From Gemella haemolysans (GTDB taxonomy: Bacteria; Bacillota; Bacilli; Staphylococcales; Gemellaceae): a DNA stretch of 13,006 nucleotides. The position numbers were made by a program, and so were the translations under genes. The DNA lies in the NCBI RefSeq assembly GCF_901873445.1, contig NZ_CABFLN010000037.1, positions 1-13,006 on the forward strand, in the 5' to 3' direction. The notes beneath the pieces were generated by a model. That model saw nothing but the letters and a program-made list of their open reading frames with translations, was not told the DNA's origin and did no database searches. Each line of letters begins with the position of its first letter. Positions within the stretch are counted from its first letter, which is position 1. Shown here one piece after another: positions 7,998-13,006 of the stretch.

Positions 7998-8885
7998 TTA
8001 TTTGCTAGCGTTAACTTGGCTCATTACTTCTTCGGCAAAGTTATCTTCTTTTTTCTCGATACCTTCACCAACCTCGTAACGTACGAATTTAGCAAGTTTT
8101 CCACCTTTTGAAGCTACGAATTTTTCAACTGTGAAACTATCGTCTTTAACAAATTTTTGTTTAACAACAGTGATTTCTTCTAAGAATTTGTTAATTCTAC
8201 CAACGATCATTTTTTCAACGATGTTAGCAGGTTTTCCTTCGTTTAATGCTTGCTCAGTTAATACTTTTTTCTCGTGCTCAAGTACATCAGCTGGTACTTC
8301 GCTTTCGTCTAAGTATCTTGGAGCTAATGCAGCGATGTGCATTGCAACATCTTTAGCTGCTTCTTCATCAGTGCTTCCTTCAACAAGAGTAAGAACCCCA
8401 ATTCTTCCTCCCATGTGAGAATATGCACCAAATGCATCAGCATCAGTTTTAGAAACAACTTCAAATCTTCTTAATGAAAGTTTTTCACCGATTGTAGCAA
8501 TTCCTTCGTTAATTACTGCTTCTACAGTTCCACCTTGAGCCTCAACTTGAAGAGCTTCTTCTAAAGTTTTTGGTTCAGCTGCTAAGATAGCTTCTGCAAC
8601 ATTTTTTACTAAAGCAACGAATTTTTCGTTTTTAGCAACGAAGTCAGTTTCTGAGTTGATTTCTAAGATAACAGCTTTGTTACCTTTAACCTCGATGTAA
8701 GAAAGACCTTCTGCAGCGATTCTATCAGCTTTTTTAGCTGCTTTAGCGATACCATTTTCTCTTAGGTAGTCAATTGCTGCTTCGATATCTCCATCAGTTT
8801 GAGTTAGTGCTTTTTTACAGTCCATCATACCAGCACCAGTACGTTCTCTTAATTCTTTTACCAAACTAGCTGTAATTTGTGCCAT
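7998..8885 (-). CDS. tsf: Translation elongation factor Ts
   Basis: The nucleotide exchange factor that regenerates EF-Tu-GTP. It has 295 residues, normal for Bacilli. The N-terminal UBA-like domain (1-40) carries [20 protein letters not shown], the family's most conserved block. [12 protein letters not shown] at about 75-86 contains the TDFV motif that disrupts magnesium binding in EF-Tu. The remaining core domain includes [10 protein letters not shown] and ends in [27 protein letters not shown] lies 9 bases before the ATG. It follows rpsB by 56 bp and is followed by a strong terminator. Codon use is highly biased, as expected for a highly expressed gene. Confidence 0.98.
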   Translation of the reverse strand: MAQITASLVKELRERTGAGMMDCKKALTQTDGDIEAAIDYLRENGIAKAAKKADRIAAEGLSYIEVKGNKAVILEINSETDFVAKNEKFVALVKNVAEAILAAEPKTLEEALQVEAQGGTVEAVINEGIATIGEKLSLRRFEVVSKTDADAFGAYSHMGGRIGVLTLVEGSTDEEAAKDVAMHIAALAPRYLDESEVPADVLEHEKKVLTEQALNEGKPANIVEKMIVGRINKFLEEITVVKQKFVKDDSFTVEKFVASKGGKLAKFVRYEVGEGIEKKEDNFAEEVMSQVNASK

Positions 8886-8941
8886 TTTGATTTGCCTCCG
8901 TTATTTTATTTTTATATTTTTTATAATTTTTTATCTTTAGA

Positions 8942-9679
8942 TTATTCTTCTGTTGCTTCTACTTCTTCTACGAAAGCTTCTTCAGTTCCTTCGATGTTTC
9001 CTTCGTTGTAAGCTACAAAAGCGTCTGCCATTTTAGCTGTTAATAATTTAACCGCACGGATAGCGTCGTCGTTTGCAGGGATTACGTAATCAACGTCATC
9101 TGGATCACAGTTTGTATCTACGATACCTACTACAGGAATTCCTAATTTTTTAGCTTCAGCAATAGCGTTGTGCTCTTTCTTAGGATCTACTACGAAGATT
9201 GCATCTGGCATACCTTTCATTTCACGAATTCCACCTAGGAATTTGTTTAATTTATCGTATTCTTTTCTTAATTCGATAACTTCTTTTTTAGGTAATACTT
9301 CAAATACTCCATCAGCTTCCATTTTTTCAATTTCAGCGATTCTGTCAATACGTCCTTTAATAGTTTTGTAGTTAGTTAAAGTTCCACCTAACCAACGGTG
9401 ATTGATGTAGTATTGACCACTTCTTTCAGCTTCTTCTTTAATAGCATCTTGTGCTTGTTTTTTAGTACCTACGAATAACATTTTTCCGCCTTGATCAGCA
9501 ACTGATTTTACGAATTCGTATGCTTCATCAACTTTCTTAACTGTTTTTTGTAAGTCGATAATGTAGATACCGTTTCTTTCTGTGAAGATGTATTTATCCA
9601 TTTTAGGGTTCCATCTTCTTGTTTGGTGACCGAAGTGTACACCAGCTTCTAATAATTGTTTCATTGAAATAACTGCCAT
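8942..9679 (-). CDS. rpsB: 30S ribosomal protein S2
   Basis: A structural protein of the small ribosomal subunit, at the head-body junction. It has 245 residues. Diagnostic blocks are [22 protein letters not shown] (6-27), [48 protein letters not shown], and [30 protein letters not shown]. The C-terminal tail is strongly acidic ([16 protein letters not shown]), as in other Bacilli. Its start is set by AAGGAGG 8 bases upstream; a second GGAGG occurs a little earlier in the leader. A strong promoter and a structured leader of about 117 nt precede it, and tsf follows in the same transcript. Confidence 0.98.
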   Translation of the reverse strand: MAVISMKQLLEAGVHFGHQTRRWNPKMDKYIFTERNGIYIIDLQKTVKKVDEAYEFVKSVADQGGKMLFVGTKKQAQDAIKEEAERSGQYYINHRWLGGTLTNYKTIKGRIDRIAEIEKMEADGVFEVLPKKEVIELRKEYDKLNKFLGGIREMKGMPDAIFVVDPKKEHNAIAEAKKLGIPVVGIVDTNCDPDDVDYVIPANDDAIRAVKLLTAKMADAFVAYNEGNIEGTEEAFVEEVEATEE

Positions 9680-9797
9680 AGTTATTTTCCTCCTTGGTTT
9701 TTTCCTCCGACACTCTCTAAGCTTACTGCAAACATAAATGCACCGAGCAGCTACTCAAATGTCGTGTGTTATATTTTTGTTGATTTTTACTCAACTT
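9680..9797 (-). ncRNA. Structured 5' leader of rpsB, possible S2 autoregulatory element
   Basis: From the predicted start near 9796 the leader runs about 117 nt. Visible pairings: GUUGA/UCAAC hairpin (9779-9783 with 9791-9795) at the 5' end; a long-range stem CGACA/UGUCG (9760-9764 with 9708-9712) enclosing GAGU-AGCU-GCUC and a UGCA...UGCA pairing. The closing stem ends right at a first GGAGG; a second AAGGAGG follows and serves the rpsB ATG. Ribosomal protein leaders of this kind commonly bind the encoded protein to repress translation. The structure is read by eye and the function is inference. Confidence 0.45.
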
Positions 9798-9802
9798 TAT
9801 TA

Positions 9803-9831
9803 ATTATATAGCATAAACAACTAAAAATCAA
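9803..9831 (-). promoter_or_regulatory. Promoter of the rpsB-tsf operon
   Basis: Read leftwards: -35 TTGATT (9826-9831), a 17-base spacer, then a consensus -10 TATAAT (9803-9808). A TG lies just upstream of the -10. The predicted start is near 9796, about 117 nt before the ATG, which fits a highly expressed ribosomal gene with a regulatory leader. Confidence 0.8.
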
Positions 9832-9961
9832 GTATTTTATTAGACTTTTTACTTATTAATATGATATTCAAAGTTGAGGATATCTAGTTAATAATTTTTA
9901 TACATTTATATAGTAAGATAATATTATTTCATTCTTAATCAAAATAATTTCGTTTAACATC

Positions 9962-9990
9962 TTGATTTTTTCATTAAGTAGTATTATAAT
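9962..9990 (+). promoter_or_regulatory. Promoter of the zinc-uptake operon
   Basis: -35 TTGATT (9962-9967), a 17-base spacer and a consensus -10 TATAAT (9985-9990) point to a start near 9997. The Zur box covers the first transcribed bases, so a bound repressor would block polymerase. Confidence 0.8.
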
Positions 9991-9998
9991 CTATTAGA

Positions 9999-10013
9999 AC
10001 GTAATAATTACGA
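9999..10013. promoter_or_regulatory. Zur box (zinc-responsive Fur-family operator)
   Basis: ACGTAATAATTACGA matches the 7-1-7 Zur consensus TCGTAATNATTACGA of Bacillus and Staphylococcus at 13 of 14 defined positions; the 13-bp core CGTAAT-A-ATTACG is a perfect palindrome. Fur (TGATAAT) and PerR (TTATAAT) boxes differ at the CG that is present here. It overlaps the predicted start site, a classic repression position. This implies zinc-dependent repression of the downstream ABC transporter. Confidence 0.8.
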
Positions 10014-10033
10014 ATAACGGAGGAATATTATAA

Positions 10034-11077
10034 ATGAATAAATTTTTTAAACTAATTTCAATTGTTGCTGCATTCGCACTACTTTTAGTCGGATGTTCAA
10101 GCAAAACAAATTCTGGAGCTTCAAACCCTGGAAGTAAAACTAAAATTGTTACTTCAGTTAACTTTTATGCAGAAGTAGCTAAGAGTATTGCAGGAGATAA
10201 AGCAGAAGTTTCATCTATTATTACTTCAACTTCAGTTGATCCGCATGATTTCGAACCAACAGCTCAAGATGCTAAAGCTGTAGCTGATGCCAACATTGCT
10301 ATTTTAAACGGTGGAGGTTATGATTCATGGTTTGAAAAACTTACTGCAAATAGTAAAGACATTAAAAAAATTGATGGCGCTAAACTACTAGGACTTAAAG
10401 ATGGAGATAATGAACACATTTGGTATAATCCTGAAGTAATGAGTAAAGTTGCTGACGAACTTACTAAAGTATTATCAGAAAAAGATTCTTCTAACAAAGA
10501 TTTCTTCGAAAAAAATAGAGATAACTATAAAAAGGAACTTTCTAAAATCACTGATAAAATTAATTCATTAAAAGAAAAAGCAAATGGAAAATCAGTATTA
10601 ACAACTGAACCTGTTTTTGAATATGCGGTAGATGCATTAGGATTCAAAACTAGTGACCAAGTTAAAAAATTAGCTCAAGCTACTGAAGAAGGTAATGACC
10701 CTGCTCCACAAGACTTAAAAGCTATCCAAGAGCAAATTAAATCTAAACAAATTTCATTAATCATAAACAACGTTCAAACTACAAATAAAACTATTGAAGG
10801 CTTAATTAGCTTAGCTGAACAAAATAAAGTACCAGTACTTAATGTAACTGAAACACAACCTGATGGTAAAACATATATCGAGTGGATGTTAGATCAATAT
10901 AATAAACTAGAAGAAATTCTAAATGGTGGTTCTGGTGAAAAAGCTTATCATGTTGAAGGTGCTGACGAAGGACACTCTCACGACCACGGTCACGAAGGTC
11001 ATTCTCATGAAGGACACTCTCATGGAGATAAAGACAAAGATCATGACCACGATCACGAAAAAGAACATAAACATTAA
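10034..11077 (+). CDS. Zinc-type metal ABC transporter, substrate-binding lipoprotein with C-terminal His-rich tail
   Basis: The surface metal receptor (cluster A-I, ZnuA/AdcA/PsaA superfamily). It has 347 residues. The signal peptide ends in the lipobox LVGC with lipidated C21. Likely metal ligands are H71 in DPHDFEPT, H128 in NEHIWYNP, E192 in TEPVFEYAVDALGF and E273 or D277 in VTETQPDGK. A glutamate at the third site is the pattern of manganese-type members, while zinc-type ZnuA/AdcA usually has histidine there. However, the last 42 residues hold 14 histidines (HSHDHGHEGHSHEGHSH and HDHDHEKEHKH), a zinc-gathering feature that in ZnuA/AdcA sits in a mid-protein loop. It lacks the C-terminal ZinT domain of streptococcal AdcA. 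The Zur box in front supports zinc. GGAGG is 10 bases before the ATG. Equivalent names would be adcA or znuA. Confidence 0.9.
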   Translation: MNKFFKLISIVAAFALLLVGCSSKTNSGASNPGSKTKIVTSVNFYAEVAKSIAGDKAEVSSIITSTSVDPHDFEPTAQDAKAVADANIAILNGGGYDSWFEKLTANSKDIKKIDGAKLLGLKDGDNEHIWYNPEVMSKVADELTKVLSEKDSSNKDFFEKNRDNYKKELSKITDKINSLKEKANGKSVLTTEPVFEYAVDALGFKTSDQVKKLAQATEEGNDPAPQDLKAIQEQIKSKQISLIINNVQTTNKTIEGLISLAEQNKVPVLNVTETQPDGKTYIEWMLDQYNKLEEILNGGSGEKAYHVEGADEGHSHDHGHEGHSHEGHSHGDKDKDHDHDHEKEHKH

Positions 11078-11098
11078 TAAGAAGATTAAAAATTAGTC

Positions 11099-11126
11099 TT
11101 CACATATTATAAATATGTAGTATAAT
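11099..11126 (+). promoter_or_regulatory. Internal promoter upstream of the transporter ATPase gene
   Basis: -35 TTCACA (11099-11104, one mismatch from consensus), a 16-base spacer and a consensus -10 TATAAT (11121-11126). The predicted start, near 11133, falls inside the left arm of the terminator hairpin at 11129-11160, so transcripts from here would begin with most of that hairpin. Confidence 0.55.
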
Positions 11127-11128
11127 AT

Positions 11129-11160
11129 AAAGAAGAGATTCTAAATCGTATCTCTTCTTT
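11129..11160 (+). terminator. Intrinsic terminator between the binding-protein and ATPase genes
   Basis: AAAGAAGAGAT (11129-11139) and ATCTCTTCTTT (11150-11160) pair perfectly over 11 bp around a 10-base loop, followed by TTTATATATT. It would end or attenuate transcripts from the binding-protein gene, giving more of that message than of ATPase and permease. A weaker hairpin GAAGATTAA/TTAGTCTTC lies at about 11081-11101 without a U-tract. Confidence 0.75.
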
Positions 11161-11202
11161 TTTATATATTAGAAATAAAAAATTATTAATTTAGGAGATT
11201 TT

Positions 11203-11913
11203 ATGGCTGAACTTAAAATAGAAAATCTCACATATTCTATAGGAGATAAAACAATTTTAAATAACATTTCATTCAGTTGTAATTCTGGTGAAGTAATTGC
11301 TGTCGTTGGAAAAAACGGTGTCGGTAAAACAACTTTACTTAACAACATACTTGGAAAGTTAAATAAAACAGATGAGATTAAGCTAACTGGAGAAAATCCT
11401 ACACTTGGTTATGTACCTCAGTTTAGACAAATAGATGAGGAACTTCCTTTATCGGCTAAGGACTTTGTATCATTACCAATTCAAAAAGGATTTCTTCCAT
11501 GGCTTAATAAAAAAGAAAAACAAAGTATCCAAGCTGCTTTATCATTAACAAATTCACTTAAATTACAAAATGAATCAATCGGTACACTTTCTGGAGGAGA
11601 AAAACAACGTGTTTTCTTAGCACAGGCTTTAGTAAATAAACCAAATCTACTATTACTTGATGAATTTACTTCAAACTTAGATAAAACAAGTGAAATTGAA
11701 TGTATGACTTTAGTTAAAGATATTACAAAAAAAGAAAATATTATAACTCTATGTATAACTCACGAGCTTTCACTTTTAGATGAGAAATATGTTGATAAAA
11801 TACTATACCTAGAAGAAGGTTGCTTCAAATTTATCAGTATAGCGGACTATAACAAAGAGAAGAATACACTAAAACTTTGTAAACACTATGTAGGAGATAA
11901 CAACCATGTTTAA
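11203..11913 (+). CDS. Zinc ABC transporter, ATP-binding protein
   Basis: The cytoplasmic ATPase of the metal importer (AdcC/ZnuC family). It has 236 residues. Walker A GKNGVGKTT is at 36-44, Q-loop Q73 in VPQFRQ, signature LSGGEKQRV at 129-137, Walker B LLLLDE at 149-154 followed by FTSNLD (phenylalanine replaces the usual proline), and switch H187 in CITHELS. The VPQFRQ block is typical of zinc and manganese transporter ATPases. TAGGAG precedes the ATG. Its end overlaps the permease gene by 8 bases and carries that gene's ribosome binding site. The symbol adcC or znuC would apply; none is forced because naming differs between lineages. Confidence 0.92.
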   Translation: MAELKIENLTYSIGDKTILNNISFSCNSGEVIAVVGKNGVGKTTLLNNILGKLNKTDEIKLTGENPTLGYVPQFRQIDEELPLSAKDFVSLPIQKGFLPWLNKKEKQSIQAALSLTNSLKLQNESIGTLSGGEKQRVFLAQALVNKPNLLLLDEFTSNLDKTSEIECMTLVKDITKKENIITLCITHELSLLDEKYVDKILYLEEGCFKFISIADYNKEKNTLKLCKHYVGDNNHV

Positions 11914-12700
11914 TTATGATTTTATGCAAAATGCCTTTATAGCTGGTACAATCGTTGCAATAATGGCAGGATATATAGGTGTGTTTGTGATGGCTAGAAA
12001 TATGTCATTCATTTCACACACACTTTCTCACGTTGGGTTCGCTGGTGCAGCTTTCGCTGTTTTCTTAGGCATAAATCCAATATACGGATTACTAATCTTT
12101 ACTATTACTATGTCATACCTTGTTGGTCATCTTAGCGTTAAAGCATTTAGGCGAGAAGCAACAGTAAGTGTTATGTTAGGAATCTTTCTTGGACTAGGAC
12201 TACTGTTCTTATCTTTAACACCGAAGAGCACTAGTTATGTTAATAATATTCTTTTCGGAAGTGTTGTCTCTATAACTAGAGATGATGTTAAATTAATTTT
12301 TACACTCGCATTAGCCGTAATTTTATTACTTTCTATTTTCTATAGAAAAATTAAATTTGATTCGTTCGATGCGATTGGAGCAAGAGCTTTAGGACTTAAC
12401 GGAAAATTTATTTCAATATTTTTCTTAGTTCTATTATCTGTTGCTACTAGTATTACAGTACCAGTAGTAGGAGCATTATTAATGTTCGTACTATTAACGG
12501 TACCTGCTAGTGCAGCAAGATATCTCACTAATAAAGTAGGTCTAATGATTGCTATATCAATATTGTTCGCTCTAATTGGTACATGGGTAGGGATCACTCT
12601 TTCATACTACACTTCCCTACCTACTACTTTCTTTATAGCAACTATAGAAGCATTATTTTACTTTTCTAGTTTAGGTTACTATAACATCAAAAGAAAATAA
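11906..12700 (+). CDS. Zinc ABC transporter, permease (ABC-3 family)
   Basis: The membrane channel of the importer (AdcB/ZnuB family). It has 264 residues and about seven to eight membrane helices. Recognisable blocks are FVMARNMSFISHTLSHVGFAG (27-47), with the conserved SH..SH..F pattern, ALGLNGKF (161-168), and VPVVGALLMFVLLTVPASAARYL (185-207), the ABC-3 signature region. The ATG overlaps the ATPase gene by 8 bases, with GGAG about 10 bases upstream, so the two subunits are translationally coupled and made in equal amounts. It is the last gene of the operon; no MarR-type AdcR gene accompanies it, in agreement with Zur control. Confidence 0.92.
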   Translation: MFNYDFMQNAFIAGTIVAIMAGYIGVFVMARNMSFISHTLSHVGFAGAAFAVFLGINPIYGLLIFTITMSYLVGHLSVKAFRREATVSVMLGIFLGLGLLFLSLTPKSTSYVNNILFGSVVSITRDDVKLIFTLALAVILLLSIFYRKIKFDSFDAIGARALGLNGKFISIFFLVLLSVATSITVPVVGALLMFVLLTVPASAARYLTNKVGLMIAISILFALIGTWVGITLSYYTSLPTTFFIATIEALFYFSSLGYYNIKRK

Positions 12701-12710
12701 AGATATAAAT

Positions 12711-12875
12711 AAACGAGGCTGACCCAAAAGTCCTAAATTTTAACAAGGTTTATATGAGAACTCATATACGCAGTGGTTTATTGATATCTAAATTCACTTT
12801 ATAAAAGCTTTTAGATATCTAATAAACTGTGTGGAGGGACACATCAAAATCACGATTTTTGAGTCACTCTCGTTT
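12711..12875. repeat. Palindromic intergenic element with three internal hairpins
   Basis: The ends pair: AAACGAG-gc-TGAC-c-CAAAA (12711-12729) against TTTTG-a-GTCA-ct-CTCGTTT (12857-12875), 16 of 19 positions. Inside are TATATGAG-AA-CTCATATA (12751-12768), GTTTATTGATATCTAAA with TTTAGATATCTAATAAAC (12776-12792 with 12810-12827, one bulge), and TGTGT-GGAGGG-ACACA (12828-12843). The opening GAGGCTGACCCAAAAGTCC resembles hairpin elements scattered between genes in streptococci, enterococci and Gemella. It could be a MITE-like repeat, a terminator-associated element or a structured RNA. Confidence 0.6.
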
Positions 12876-12938
12876 CGTTTAATGATTTTTCCCAATATCT
12901 CGGACTTGATAAAGATCCCTTTTTATATGGGTCTATAA

Positions 12939-12973
12939 TAAATACGGTTGATAATAAATATCAGCCGTATTTA
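12939..12973. repeat. Long imperfect hairpin near window end
   Basis: TAAATACGG-T-TGATA and TATCA-G-CCGTATTTA pair over 15 bp including one G-T wobble, around the loop ATAAA. No T-run follows on either strand, so it is not a standard terminator, although it may act as one weakly or serve as an mRNA 3' end structure. Confidence 0.55.
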
Positions 12974-13006
12974 AATTTATAAAAAAATAGAAAAGAATGT
13001 AAAATT

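Larger units (their letters stand above)
9680..10033. other. Divergent regulatory region between rpsB and the zinc-uptake operon
   Basis: These 354 bp have no gene. The left part (9680-9831) contains the rpsB leader and its leftward promoter. The right part contains the rightward promoter (9962-9990), the Zur box (9999-10013) and GGAGG (10019-10023) of the zinc-uptake operon. Between them (about 9832-9961) the sequence is AT-rich; its only notable item is ATATCTAGTTAA at 9880-9891, a partial match to the AdcR operator. Confidence 0.8.
12701..13006. other. Non-coding region with dense inverted repeats
   Basis: These 306 bp have no convincing gene on either strand. They contain a 165-bp element with paired ends (12711-12875), a small hairpin AGATCCC/GGGTCT (12913-12934, one bulged base) and a long hairpin (12939-12973), then an A-rich end. 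Termination of the zinc operon must occur somewhere here, but no textbook terminator with a T-run is obvious directly after the permease gene. Confidence 0.75.

Noticed and set aside
9880..9891. ATATCTAGTTAA, 10 of 12 matches to the AdcR operator TTAACYRGTTAA
   Set aside because: It lies more than 140 bp upstream of the ATG and about 75 bp before the -35, only one half-site is intact, and a much better Zur box sits on the promoter. Likely chance in AT-rich DNA, though dual control cannot be excluded.
12711..12875. Insertion sequence remnant with target duplication
   Set aside because: The ends are inverted, but I see no clear flanking direct repeat and no transposase fragment in any frame, so I describe it only as a palindromic element.

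Overview
The window is very AT-rich, with tightly packed genes, strong GGAGG-type ribosome binding sites and short U-rich intrinsic terminators. It is chromosomal DNA of a low-GC Gram-positive bacterium (Bacilli). The gene families (a streptococcal-type PotABCD set, UPF0154 and DUF896 proteins, a Zur-type operator) and the intergenic hairpin element beginning GAGGCTGACCCAAAAGTCC suggest something close to Gemella, but that genus call is inference from memory and not tested.

Layout. (1) 48-494 (+): a small membrane-anchored FxLYD-type protein, ending at a perfect 30-bp palindrome that also serves as terminator for the convergent pot operon. (2) 535-4881 (-): an XRE-cupin regulator followed by potA, potB, potC and potD, a complete polyamine ABC importer read as one operon with gaps of 1-10 bp or 1-bp overlap. 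Its upstream region holds four 31-bp tandem units with dyad cores, the likely operator array. (3) 5218-6069 (+): an RluA-family pseudouridine synthase, converging on (4) 6121-7878 (-): pyrH, frr, a DUF896 protein and a UPF0154 protein. (5) 7998-9679 (-): rpsB and tsf with their own strong promoter, a structured leader and their own terminator, so the usual rpsB-tsf-pyrH-frr block is split into two transcription units. (6) 10034-12700 (+): a metal-binding lipoprotein with a histidine-rich tail, an ABC ATPase and an ABC-3 permease, together a zinc importer. A near-perfect Zur box sits on the first gene's transcription start, and a second promoter abuts a terminator hairpin between the first and second genes. 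(7) 12701-13006: no gene, but a dense set of inverted repeats, including a roughly 165-bp element with paired ends and three internal hairpins.

Most of the window is conserved housekeeping and nutrient transport. I see no phage, CRISPR, toxin-antitoxin, tRNA, rRNA or transposase gene. The parts that reward a second look are regulatory and non-coding: the 31-bp operator array, the Zur box, the rpsB leader, the promoter-terminator overlap and the 3'-terminal structured element.
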